From NCBI RefSeq assembly GCF_000350225.1, contig NW_005178881.1, forward strand, positions 68,739 through 132,738: a stretch of DNA of 64,000 nucleotides, given 5' to 3'. The DNA is from Chondrus crispus (Eukaryota > Rhodophyta > Florideophyceae > Gigartinales > Gigartinaceae). The translations under genes and the position numbers were made by a program. The notes under the pieces were generated by a model that was not told where the DNA came from, searched no databases, and saw only the letters and a program-made list of their open reading frames with translations. Positions 32,363-41,514 of this stretch are shown one piece after another. How positions within the stretch are numbered: the stretch's first letter is position 1; every line of letters starts with the position of its first letter.

Positions 32363-33658
32363 ATGGAAAGAGGGCAAATTCTGAGAAAAAACCACAGTCC
32401 CACAACGCGGCAAAAAGTAAGGAACAACTACAAAAATTCTGTTTTTGCAGCCATTGCAGCTTTGGTATTGGAAGACGAATCTCTGAACTCTGTGGCAGCT
32501 ACGATAAAGTTGAATCAAATTGCCTATTCGCTACTACGCGGTCCTCGCCGGGTGAATATTGTGCGAAACAGAACAAACATTTCGTTCGAAGAAAGTACTG
32601 CCATTTACAGTGATAAAGAATTCGAGAGGGCTTTTAGGATGACAAGGTGTTCTTTCTACGAACTGCTAGAAATTTTAAGGGATGAGCTGAAGCGACGAGA
32701 CACGCGTACGACAATTAGGCCAGCAGCGCGCTTGGGCATAACGCTGCGCCTGCTTACGGGAGGGAGTTACCTCGACGAAATGCGACATTACGGCATCGGA
32801 AGGACTACTGTTTACGAAATTTTCAAGGATACACGGCAGTCTATTTTGCGCAAATTGCGGTTCCCAAATCCTCTACAAAGTGATGAAGAACTACAGCTCC
32901 TTGCCGATGAGTTCAAGTCTTCAAGGAGGACAATCAGTCCTTTAACAGGCTGCATTGGCGCTTTGGATGGAATTTGTATGAAGATCAAACAACCTGAATC
33001 TCGCCATGGCCCTGCAGGGTTTTACTGCAGAAAAGGTTACTACTCTGTTCCTGTGCAAGCGCTTGTCGATTCGCGGTATCGTTTTTTAATGGTTTCTGCT
33101 ATGTGCAAGGGGTCGACCCACGATTCCTTGGCGCATTCGGTTTCATCGTTGGGAAGATACTTGGCTGCTGGTCTACTGAACAAAGACTACTGGGTGGCAG
33201 GCGATGAAGCGTACAGTTGCAACGAAAGTTTACTAACTCCTTTTCCTGCTTCTATGATTCGTGGTCACCCGTATCGCGATGCGTATAATTTTTTTCAGTC
33301 TTCTTCACGTATACATGTTGAACAAGCCTTCGGAATCCTCGTAAGTAAGTGGAGAATTCTGCGTCAGTTGGAATATTCGTTGGAGGTTTGTATTGAAATC
33401 GTTATGGTCACGATGATGTTGCACAATTACTGCATTGCCCGCAACGGTCGCCCACACAGGATTAATAATTATTGCTCTAATTCTTTAGAGATATTACAAG
33501 AAGAGACGAGCGACTGGTACAGGATTGCGAAAGAAGACAACCTTGAGATGATTGAGATGGTGCGAAATTCTCTAGAGGCAGACTTGACGCGAGGTTCGTC
33601 GAAGAAAAGAGAGAAAATGGTTGCATTTCTGGAGAAACGAGGTATTCTTCGTCCTTAG
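32363..33658 (+). CDS. PIF/Harbinger-type transposase (DDE_Tnp_4)
   Basis: 431 residues from the ATG at 32363. The three catalytic positions are visible: Asp202 in GALDG, Asp281 in VAGDEAY and Glu320 in RIHVEQAFG, followed by KWRIL, the hallmark end of Harbinger nucleases. An N-terminal helical region precedes a helix-turn-helix-like TVYEIFKDTRQSIL. The frame is fully open and the catalytic residues are intact, so this copy may be recent or functional. The ATG is preferred over the longer frame from 31835 because the upstream part is the repeated pyrimidine-rich sequence and not conserved in the family. Flanking inverted repeats of the element were not found with confidence. Harbinger elements usually also need a Myb-like partner protein, which is not seen next to it. 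Confidence 0.9.
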   Translation: MERGQILRKNHSPTTRQKVRNNYKNSVFAAIAALVLEDESLNSVAATIKLNQIAYSLLRGPRRVNIVRNRTNISFEESTAIYSDKEFERAFRMTRCSFYELLEILRDELKRRDTRTTIRPAARLGITLRLLTGGSYLDEMRHYGIGRTTVYEIFKDTRQSILRKLRFPNPLQSDEELQLLADEFKSSRRTISPLTGCIGALDGICMKIKQPESRHGPAGFYCRKGYYSVPVQALVDSRYRFLMVSAMCKGSTHDSLAHSVSSLGRYLAAGLLNKDYWVAGDEAYSCNESLLTPFPASMIRGHPYRDAYNFFQSSSRIHVEQAFGILVSKWRILRQLEYSLEVCIEIVMVTMMLHNYCIARNGRPHRINNYCSNSLEILQEETSDWYRIAKEDNLEMIEMVRNSLEADLTRGSSKKREKMVAFLEKRGILRP

Positions 33659-33734
33659 ATTTCTTTTGTGTGCTTCTACAAGCATAGGGGCCGTCCATAT
33701 TGGGCGGGGTGGTGGTGGGATAAACTGAGCATTT

Positions 33735-33985
33735 GATATGTGCAAGTACATAATTTCTGCGCGTCTATCCCTACCTTCGCTCTCTCCCTCCTTCCTTCAC
33801 GTCATGCGGTCCACCTCCCCTCCTAATTCCTCCTCCCTCCAACCCCATTTCCTTCCAACCCTCCACCCCCGCTTCTCCTCGGAACGCTGATCCCCTATTC
33901 GTCCTTTTCTTCGCCACCCTCGTCGTCCTCTTCTGCCTCCTCAACCCCTACACCACCCGCCACCGCCACTCCCACACTATGCCTT
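33735..33985 (+). repeat. Direct repeat, copy 2
   Basis: Second copy of the pyrimidine-rich segment of 32070-32362, ending where the reading frame at 33979 begins. Confidence 0.75.
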
Positions 33986-34698
33986 ACCCTCCTCTTATTC
34001 CTCCGCTCTCTCGCTGGTCCCGCCCTCCACCGCCATCCGCGCCACGCTCACCTCCCTCCACGACCAAGCTCTTTCCTACCCGTCTACCTGCTCCACTTCT
34101 CCCCCCTCCCGCCCATCTCCGACGCAAAATTCACCCTCATCCACCACCAGCGCACCACACCGTTCCCTCTTCTCACATCGCTCCTCTCGTGCTCTCCCCC
34201 TGCTTGCACCTGCTCGCTGGCACGCATCTCTCTCGGCACGCGGTCTCCTGTCTCTCCGCTGCACGGAGCCGATACGCCGAGCGCCCAGACGTGGCCGCCT
34301 TGTTCCTCTACCGCCCTCACCTCCGAGTGCGCGCCTCATCCACCGCCCCGGACCACCTCGTCCACGGAGCGTTGGCTCAGGAGGGCGCCCTTCTGCCCCG
34401 CGCTGTCCCTCCCCGCGCGGGGACGAAGGCAAGGGAACCCTTGCCTTCGTCCCCAAACACGCCCTGCACCCTCACTTCTGGCTCCTCTTCACCGAATGGC
34501 TCTCCCACCGCTGCTCCGACTGGTACATGTACGCAGCCGGCCCCGGCCTCGACCGCACCCCGGTCGGCCGCTCGACCCTCTTGGAGTCCAACTGGATTCA
34601 AGCCCCGTGGAAAGTTCGGTTCTCCAAGTTCCTGCACGAGTACAAGGTCGTCGTTTGTAGCTGTAGGGGGTGTAGGGGCCCAGGGGGCGCGGGCGCGG
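33860..34698 (+). pseudogene. Decayed type II membrane protein gene, family unknown
   Basis: Coding-like sequence can be followed across three frames. It begins with a single hydrophobic anchor (DPLFVLFFATLVVLFCLL, about 33885-33935) after a short N-terminus. It then changes frame to STAIRATLTSLHDQALSY and DAKFTLIHHQ, then to an Ala/Arg-rich stretch, and finally to HPHFWLLFTEWLSHRCSDWY, STLLESNWIQAPWKVRF and SKFLHEYKVVV. The Trp/Tyr/Phe-rich content of these pieces is unlike random frames. The architecture (short cytosolic tail, anchor, lumenal domain) resembles Golgi enzymes such as glycosyltransferases, but no family was recognised. It is fused head-on to the truncated phosphoglycerate mutase. 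Confidence 0.4.
34419..34454. repeat. Perfect hairpin, 17-bp arms, 2-base loop
   Basis: GGGGACGAAGGCAAGGG (34419-34435), AA, then its exact reverse complement (34438-34454). It lies at a point where the reading frame of the decayed membrane protein changes. Confidence 0.9.
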
Positions 34699-34704
34699 CG
34701 TACA

Positions 34705-35883
34705 CTAGACTACATCGGGCTGCTAGAAAAGCGCCTCGAAGCGATCCGTGAGTCCGGCGTCGACGTCCGCGTCGCAAGCGGCGGCGGTCGTATGGTGTGC
34801 ACCATGGATAGGTATGAGGCCGATTGGGGAATGGTCGAGAGAGGCTGGGCCGCCCATTGTTTGGGCGATACCGAAAACATTCAGACCTTTTCTTCCTCAG
34901 TTGACGCCGGGCAGGGCTTTTACAAGGATGAAGAGATGACTGATCAGTACTTTCCGCCGTTCGTCGTCGTGGATGACAACGGCGATGCCGTCGGACCCAT
35001 TCAGGATAACGACTCAGTGCTGTTCTGGAACTTCCGCGGCGATCGCGCCATCGAGATCTCGACCGCATTCGAGGCTGAAGAGGGTGAGTTTACCCACTTT
35101 GATCGCAAGCGCGTCCCGAAGGTCCGCTACGCCGGCATGATGCAGTATGATGGCGACGCTGGTATTCCGAAGCGCTTCCTCGTCTCGTCACCTCAGATCG
35201 AGCGCACTGTCGCTGAGTATGTCGTGAAGAACGGCATGAAGCGTTTCTCCGTGTCGGAGACGCAGAAGTACGGCCACGTCACATACTTTTACAACGGGAA
35301 TCGGGCCGCCAACTTCGACGAGAACATGGAGAAATACACGTGCGTGCCGTCGTACAAGCAGCGCGAGCAGACCAGGCCCTGGATGAAGGCAGCTGAGATC
35401 TCGGACGAGATCGCTAAGGATCTTGACGAGTTTAAGCCGGATCTTATGGTCGTCAACTATGCTAATGGAGACATGGTGGGGCACACGGGGCACATGATTG
35501 CCTCGCGTATGGCGATGGAATACGTGGATCTGTGCCTCGCGTGTGTCATACCGGAGATTATTAGCCGCGGAGGGGTGGTAGTGCTCATCGCCGATCATGG
35601 CAATTGCGATATCATGGCCGAGTGCGGAAAGGACGGAAATCCGAAGCCGGGGTCGCAGCCTGAAAAATGGAGGGCGAAGGTGTCGCACACGAAGCAACAA
35701 GTGCCGTGCGTGGTGACTGGGAATGGGATTGAAAACTACGAGCTCAACGAATCTGCACAGTGGGGCGACGACCCGGACTGCAAGGCTGCGGGTATTGCTA
35801 ACCTGGGAGCTACAGTACTCAACTTGCTGGGGTTAGAGGAGCCCTCTGACTTCCTGCCATCGATCCTTAAAGCGAAGGCGTAA
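34705..35883 (+). pseudogene. Cofactor-independent phosphoglycerate mutase, C-terminal two thirds only
   Basis: The enzyme interconverts 3- and 2-phosphoglycerate in glycolysis. From DYIGLLEKRL onward the sequence follows plant-type iPGM of about 560 residues: GGGRMVCTMDRYEADW, VRYAGMMQYDG, KRFSVSETQKYGHVTYF, NGDMVGHTG and IADHGNCDIM (metal ligands Asp and His of the phosphatase domain), ending LGLEEPSDF. Missing is the first third, including the DGWG-type metal Asp and the catalytic Ser in the NSEVGH motif. The open frame from ATG 33979 supplies unrelated sequence instead. As read it cannot be an active mutase. It may be a pseudogene, an assembly chimera, or a gene with an unrecognised upstream exon. 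Confidence 0.85.
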
Positions 35884-36094
35884 GGTATGTCTTCAACTGA
35901 GTGGACGACTTGCCTAGTGAAATTTAGTGCGTTTTCCCTGATTTTGTTCGTAACTGACTGCAACGGGAGCGTTGAGTTAGATCTAGTTGGATAATAAGGT
36001 AAAGATGTTGCGAGATAAAATTGACACAAATGTGAGAGTGAGCTGGCGGTGAGAGTAGTACGAGATGAATGTGGAAGAACAAAACTGTTAGGTC

Positions 36095-36820
36095 TTATTC
36101 GTTTTCAAACGGGATAACGCGCCCCAAAATGGCCTCCTCCCTAATCGAGGCGAGCGTCATCGGGATTTCCTTAAACACCTTCCGCTCGACCAAGTACATA
36201 GGGAAGAGTGGAAACGGCATGGCGACGAGTTCATAATCGAGTCTCACTCCCCCCTCTACCTCGCTAACCGAATAACTCCCGACAAACTCCGAAAAGTCTC
36301 TCCCCTCGACCCTTGAGAAGGAAATAAATCTGTCCTCCTCCCTCTCGTCCACCTGGACCAGCATGCGCGATCTGAGTCCGAGCTTGCTCGAAATGATGCC
36401 GACCTGGTCCAGATACACGACGCCATCGCCGTCCTCGACGGTGCTGGACACGATGTTAGGCATGTAGCGCTCGATGCGGTCGTACGACGTGAGGACGCGC
36501 CACACGCGCGCAGGCGTGGCCGCGATGTCGACGCCGCCAACCACGCGGCGGCGGCGGCGGCCCAGTGACTCCGCGCGCAGCGAGACCTTGACGGGGTGGT
36601 GGCGGTCCGCCGGCACGGTGGACGGCACCCGGATCACCTCGTCGTTGAGGACGCCGGCCGCGGAAGTCGCGCAGAGGGGGGGATGGGGGGCCGCCACGCG
36701 GCGCGCCGTGCGGCAAGGCGTGGCCGCCACGCGGTTGTGCCGGCACGCATGGGCCAGCGGCGGCGGGCGCGCGGAGAGACGGACGGGGAGAGAGGCTTGG
36801 AAAGCAGGGCGCCGAGACAT
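36095..36820 (-). CDS. START/SRPBCC (COQ10-like) domain protein, probably plastid-targeted
   Basis: 241 residues from the ATG at 36820. The first 55 residues are Arg/Ala/Ser/Pro-rich with almost no acids (MSRRPAFQASLPVRL ...), like a plastid or mitochondrial transit peptide. From about residue 95 a polyketide cyclase/dehydrase-type fold follows: VDIAATPARVWRVLTSYDRIERYMPNIVSS, then YLDQVGIISSK, RFISFSRVEGRDFSEF and YELVAMPFPLFP. Such proteins bind hydrophobic ligands such as quinones or lipids. Ligand unknown. The gene lies 133 bases downstream of the unknown gene at 36954-38420 on the same strand. Confidence 0.75.
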   Translation of the reverse strand: MSRRPAFQASLPVRLSARPPPLAHACRHNRVAATPCRTARRVAAPHPPLCATSAAGVLNDEVIRVPSTVPADRHHPVKVSLRAESLGRRRRRVVGGVDIAATPARVWRVLTSYDRIERYMPNIVSSTVEDGDGVVYLDQVGIISSKLGLRSRMLVQVDEREEDRFISFSRVEGRDFSEFVGSYSVSEVEGGVRLDYELVAMPFPLFPMYLVERKVFKEIPMTLASIREEAILGRVIPFENE

Positions 36821-36953
36821 TGTGGGGTGAGGTGCGGATGAAGGGCGGGAGAGAGGGAGTGCTCGTTGTCGTCCGGCTGGTCTAGCGTGCTGCCGGTCGA
36901 GGCGGATAGGCGCTCGGCCTTGTACTGGTGAGCCCGAATTGACAACTTGTAAA

Positions 36954-38420
36954 TTATGACTCCCTAATGCCTGCATTTCGCTTCTGCTTCTCGAACTTGT
37001 CGATAGCCTCTTCCAAACCCTGCTGACACATCTGAATTATGCGTTCACCAGCCCCAGCATCCTTTACTCGTTTGAGGCGCAGAGTTCGCTTTTCGATCAT
37101 TTCGTACCAGTCTTCGTTAACCATTTCGTCGGAGAGAGGCGTGGGATGTTTTCCTGCCCCCTCCGTCGTACTATGCGCGCTGGCAAGCATTTCCCTTACC
37201 TCTACCCAGCGGTTTTGGGTCTCCACTCGCATTTCTTTTATCTCTTCACCAGCTTGCTCAAACGAAGAACTTCTTCTTTTCTTCCCGGATGAAGATGTAG
37301 ATTTTCCAGCAGACCCGTACCTCCCTCCTCCCTCCATTCCCGCAGCAAAAGTTTTCAAGCTGACATCTAGCAAAAAATGGTCGGGCTCCTTCGTATCTAG
37401 ACGACACACGACGAAAAAAATCCACACACGTTTCATATCTGCTACTACAACATTTCCCTCCTTATCGTGTGGCCACAAATAGTTCGGGAAGCTCTCCGGG
37501 TCATTGTTACCAGACCTATTGTAGTACTCGAAGCGTTGAGTAAACATCGATCGCGTCCTCTGGTACACATCCTTCAGTCTCTCAGCTGACCTTGTGCAAA
37601 GGGGAGGGTCTGCGGAACATACCTCTGGCACGGAAGTTGAAAAATCTTCCTCGTACGATACAGATGCATCATTGAAGCGCTTCGCTATTTCTCGCCAAAG
37701 ATCTTCACGAGTGAAGTTTGCACGAAAATCTTCCAACGTAAGCGCATTGTTTAAATCTAAAAGAGCTTTTCGAGCATGCGAATCATCACGCAAAATGACA
37801 CAGAGTCTCGCGAACTCAGAGAGCGAAAACAATGGAGCGTTCTTGGTGGTCGTACTTTGCCGAGATTTTGCCTGTGCTAGTTCCCCACCATCTCCGACGC
37901 CACGGTCCCCACACTTTCTTAGAGCCTGTACAATATCCTTCAATGGAGGAGGTGAATCAAAATCATCCAGGCTTCTCTCGCAATCCTCAATAAATTTATG
38001 AAAGCTGCCACATTTTTTGTTTGATTGGCACGTCAACTCAAATGTATACCCATCTTTCCCCCTGTGCCGCACAAACAGATAATTGCGGTAGACGATGTCC
38101 ATTTTGTTACCCCAAGTTCTCAGTTTCCATTCCTTTGCTATTTCGGCGTTGGCCTTTTTGGTCATTCTGGAAAAGAACGTAAACATTTTCGTACTTTCAG
38201 GTATGTCTTTGACACATGTATCTCCATCTGCCTGTAATAAAGCCCTCGGGTGCAGTGGAGAAGCACTGTCAGTGTAACTAGAGTAGCCACATCGCGGTTC
38301 TTCCAAATTGGACGGTGGTGTGGTTATTTCATCTTGCAGCGCTTTAGAAAGTACAGTTCGCCTGGGAGATCGCCTTGGAGATCGGCGTGGGGATGGGCGT
38401 GAGACTGGCGCAATATCCAT
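36954..38420 (-). CDS. Unknown 488-residue protein
   Basis: The ATG at 38420 is chosen because the sequence above it is low-complexity. Residues 1-25 are a Ser/Pro/Arg repeat (RRSPRRSPRR). Two regions look folded: about 85-160, with KEWKLRTWGNK and FVRHRGKDGYTFELTCQSNKKC, and about 200-300, with FARLCVILRDDSHARKALLD and LWREIAKRFNDASVSYEEDF. A Ser/Gly/Lys-rich stretch and a charged C-terminal helix (about 410-488) follow. The LWREIA-KRFND part recalls helix-turn-helix or SANT-like partners of transposases, but no catalytic motif or known domain was recognised. It could be a host DNA-binding protein or transposon-derived. The open frame is undamaged. Confidence 0.6.
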   Translation of the reverse strand: MDIAPVSRPSPRRSPRRSPRRTVLSKALQDEITTPPSNLEEPRCGYSSYTDSASPLHPRALLQADGDTCVKDIPESTKMFTFFSRMTKKANAEIAKEWKLRTWGNKMDIVYRNYLFVRHRGKDGYTFELTCQSNKKCGSFHKFIEDCERSLDDFDSPPPLKDIVQALRKCGDRGVGDGGELAQAKSRQSTTTKNAPLFSLSEFARLCVILRDDSHARKALLDLNNALTLEDFRANFTREDLWREIAKRFNDASVSYEEDFSTSVPEVCSADPPLCTRSAERLKDVYQRTRSMFTQRFEYYNRSGNNDPESFPNYLWPHDKEGNVVVADMKRVWIFFVVCRLDTKEPDHFLLDVSLKTFAAGMEGGGRYGSAGKSTSSSGKKRRSSSFEQAGEEIKEMRVETQNRWVEVREMLASAHSTTEGAGKHPTPLSDEMVNEDWYEMIEKRTLRLKRVKDAGAGERIIQMCQQGLEEAIDKFEKQKRNAGIRES

Positions 38421-39037
38421 CACTTTGAAGGGGAGAGGGAGGGTGGAGAGGAGAGAGAGAAGAAGGAGATTGGGGAATGAGGGGATTAGGAGAGGAGGAG
38501 AAGAGGGGTCAAGCCAAGCAAATGGAGTCGATGGCCAGTGCAGTTGCAGTGGTGGTAGCCTGCACATTCTGCCATGACCTTGCCACTCCCGCTTCATATG
38601 CTGTCGTGGAGTTGCTCCGTGAGAGTGCAATCCGGATCGGACGCGGAAAGTATTGTACGGTTTTCTTGTTTCTGCTCTGCTCACGACGCTTCCCGTGGCC
38701 ATTCAGAGAGTTCCACTTGCCCCTTCTTCTCCTTGTGCAGTGTTGTGCAACCAGAATAAGGACCAGTAGCGCACCTGCACTTGTTGTGACTCTTCGCTAC
38801 TTACAGTCAGGAGATTAAGTTTAATGTCAAAGATTAACATCGAACTGTCCAATGAACAAAGTACAAGTTATAAGTGGTATGATAGGGAGATTCGGGTAGG
38901 AATCATCCCGGACTCTGGAACGGGTCTCATAGTATCGCACCACAACGGCCGGGACAGAAACACGGGGTAACGAAAAGGTCGCTGATTTAGCAATAAATTA
39001 ATGTCGGCACGTCACTCAAAAAGTCTATGAACATAGC
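38421..39037. other. Intergenic stretch upstream of the unknown gene
   Basis: No gene recognised. Open frames here are short extensions of the neighbouring gene. Confidence 0.6.
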
Positions 39038-39094
39038 ACTTGAACATGCGAACGAGAGCCTTCTCGGAGAACGCTCGTGTTCGCATGTTTAAGT
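39038..39094. repeat. Imperfect hairpin at the MED6 stop codon
   Basis: ACTTGAACATGCGAACGAG (39038-39056) pairs with CTCGTGTTCGCATGTTTAAG-type sequence at 39074-39094 with a 2-base bulge and one mismatch. The right arm touches the MED6 stop, so the hairpin would form in the start of its 3' untranslated region. Confidence 0.8.
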
Positions 39095-39756
39095 TATTGT
39101 TTCCCCGGCGGCGCCGCTACGTCCGGTGCGTTAGCAGGCTGTGGGTTATGTTTTTCCTCGTAGGCGGCGCTAATCTGCCTATTCTTCTCCAATATATCGT
39201 AGAGCATGCGATCGACGGCATGTCTCTCGGCACGAGTGACGGCGGGGCCACTCTCTTCCTTTTCCCTAGGCTCAGCCCCCACGGGTGGAGGGTTCCACAC
39301 GTACTTGCCCTGTCCAGAAAACTCGACCGAGCTCTGCATAGTCTCAAAGGCGCCCTTCAAATGATGGAGCGACTGCAGCATCCTCGTGGATAGGATGGCG
39401 TGGATGGACGGGGCTTGATAAATGTTGCCGTCATGTATGTAGTAGGTGGCGAGCGGCTCGAGCTTGGGAGGGTCGAGCGTGCGCTCCGACTTGGTGATGA
39501 TGAAAAGGCCCGGGGCGGGGTTGCCGGTGAGGCTGTACTCGATGCCCTTCATGCTGCGCAGCAAGGCCGGGTCCAGACGCTGCATGCGGATGATCTCGTT
39601 GTTGCAATTCTTGTCGTAGAACTGGGACATGGAGAAGTAGAGCATGGCGCTTTGGTCGTTGAGAGGAAAGTACTGCAGCCAGACTTTGTCGTTCCACATG
39701 ACCTGGGTGAGATCATCATCGTCGGAAGGCGTCATGTTGGTCGACTCGGCCACCAT
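39094..39756 (-). CDS. MED6: Mediator complex subunit 6
   Basis: MED6 is a head-module subunit that links the Mediator to RNA polymerase II. The 220-residue protein shows the family core: WNDKVWLQYFPLN, then MLYFSMSQFYDKNCNNEIIRMQ, SMKGIEYSLTG, GLFIITKSERT, and ATYYIHDGNIYQAPSIHAI. The first conserved Trp lies about 20 residues from the ATG at 39756, which suits this start. A variable, Pro/Ala-rich C-terminus follows. Immediately upstream of the ATG is a run of 25 G and an assembly gap, so the promoter is not known. Confidence 0.9.
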   Translation of the reverse strand: MVAESTNMTPSDDDDLTQVMWNDKVWLQYFPLNDQSAMLYFSMSQFYDKNCNNEIIRMQRLDPALLRSMKGIEYSLTGNPAPGLFIITKSERTLDPPKLEPLATYYIHDGNIYQAPSIHAILSTRMLQSLHHLKGAFETMQSSVEFSGQGKYVWNPPPVGAEPREKEESGPAVTRAERHAVDRMLYDILEKNRQISAAYEEKHNPQPANAPDVAAPPGKQ

Positions 39757-39760
39757 GGCA

Positions 39761-39785
39761 GGGGGGGGGGGGGGGGGGGGGGGGG
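39761..39785. repeat. G25 homopolymer bordering the first gap
   Basis: An uninterrupted run of 25 G lies directly against the N run, and C-rich sequence with runs of 14 C or more follows it. Such tracts commonly stop sequencing. Confidence 0.95.
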
Positions 39786-39885
39786 NNNNNNNNNNNNNNN
39801 NNNNNNNNNNNNNNNNNNNNNNNNNNNNNNNNNNNNNNNNNNNNNNNNNNNNNNNNNNNNNNNNNNNNNNNNNNNNNNNNNNNNN
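39786..39885. other. Assembly gap of 100 N
   Basis: Exactly 100 N, the conventional length for a gap of unknown size. Frames drawn across it are meaningless. Confidence 0.99.
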
Positions 39886-41514
39886 CCCCCCTCCCGCCCC
39901 CCCCCCCCCCTCCCCCCCCTCCGCGCGGGGGGGGGGGAGGGAAGTGGTGAAGTGAGGCGGACCAACAGGATTCAAGGGGAGTTGTCGCGAATGGGGGTGA
40001 GGAGGGGCCTAGGCCTGTGAGTGCGTTGGGAGGTAGAATGAGTTTCGAGGGAGGGATGGCCGCATGAGGGAAGGGCTTGCGATTTTTGTTCTATTTGAAA
40101 ACGGAGCGGATGGCCAATGAAGAGCCCACTCGCGCCTCAAAGTCGTGTTGTTGGTCTAGAGTCTAATTACTGTACACCCAGGTACAGTACCAAGGGTACC
40201 GTAATTAGTCCCACTCAGGCTGTTCAGTGGACATTGTACAGTAGATCGGAACACACAGAGTGTCACTATTTTTGTACTGACAACTTCGCACTAATGCGTG
40301 TCCCCCCCTCCCCCCTTTTTCTTCTATACGCTTCAATGCATCTGAAGAATATAACGTTCAGCGTTGTTACTGTAAGGACAGCGACATTTTGTGTAGTATT
40401 GGGACCTTGTCGACTTTAAAAACTTTTTGCTACCGCTGGTATCTATCCCATTGCTTTAGGAGTGAGGCAGGCTTTAGTAGTGTTCAGGAAGATCATCTGT
40501 TTCCCTTTGGTTTCTGCTCCGTACAAATAATCATTGCTACTCTCTTTCAGGCAAACGTGGAATTTCTTTCTTCCATTTCTGCCCAATTCCATCTGCGACC
40601 GGTCCTCTTGTGTCATAAAACTACGCTCCACCCACAGTTTAGCGATATATGCGGCTGATATTGGTTTAAGAAAACAGTGACTATTGTATTCACTCATAGT
40701 GCAAGTCTGCATTTAACCATTACACCGCTTACGCGTACACACCATTCTAAATCTTCACAACAGTACCATAGTCCTTTCCCATTTTTGGAGATTCTAAAAC
40801 CGGCGGATATATGGCGACTGCTTTGTAGTGTGCAGTTTAGCGTCGTCGGGCGAAGCTTGCTACTCTATAACCGTCCATATGCATATTTTGATGTGTTGGG
40901 AGATCGAAAGGACGTGCTCCAGGCGTCGTCTTCCCAATTCATCTGAATCGGGTTTCGTATTTGTCCCGGTTGACACATCAAGCGCTATACTGTATTCTCT
41001 TCTTCTCTCTTTTTTTCTTCCAAAGAGCAGAGCTCTTAGCAGATGCAGTTTTTATTGGTGAGCCTGAAAACTTTTTAGAGACTTGTGCAGGTCCTTTGTG
41101 AATCGCGAGCGCAGGTTCGCATGTGTTTGGTATGCACGACGACGGATCAGAGCAGGTCTGGCCGGAGGGGGTAGCAACGTGTACATCAGTAACACAAATC
41201 TCAACTTTGTCTCCAGGCGCTTTACCTGTACAGTACCCTTGGTACAGTATTAGTCACACTGACAGCATTTTGGTAGTGTCACTATTTAGGGGCTGAGACT
41301 AATTACGGTACCAGCGTGTACCTCTGTTCTACAGTATTTCGACACTTGCCCTTTAAACTTGACCTCCATCCAAGACAAATCACTCCCACCACTTTCGAGC
41401 GTCGACAGAGCAAGACATGACGCCCTGCCCCACACATCCTCTTCCGCCATTTCCACAAGGCGACCATTGCGAGTCCTCTGCCGCCTCCGTGCTCTGCTGA
41501 CGCCACGCCAAAAG
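39886..41514. other. Intergenic stretch with short dispersed repeat
   Basis: No gene recognised. Copies of a palindromic unit related to GTACAGTACC...GGTAC, followed by TTAGTC, occur at about 40181-40210 and 41233-41262, and an inverse copy of the GGTACCGTAATTAGTC part lies at about 41297-41312. Confidence 0.6.

Noticed and set aside
39400-40020. Open frames crossing the first N gap
   Set aside because: The N run and homopolymers make them artificial, and they oppose MED6.
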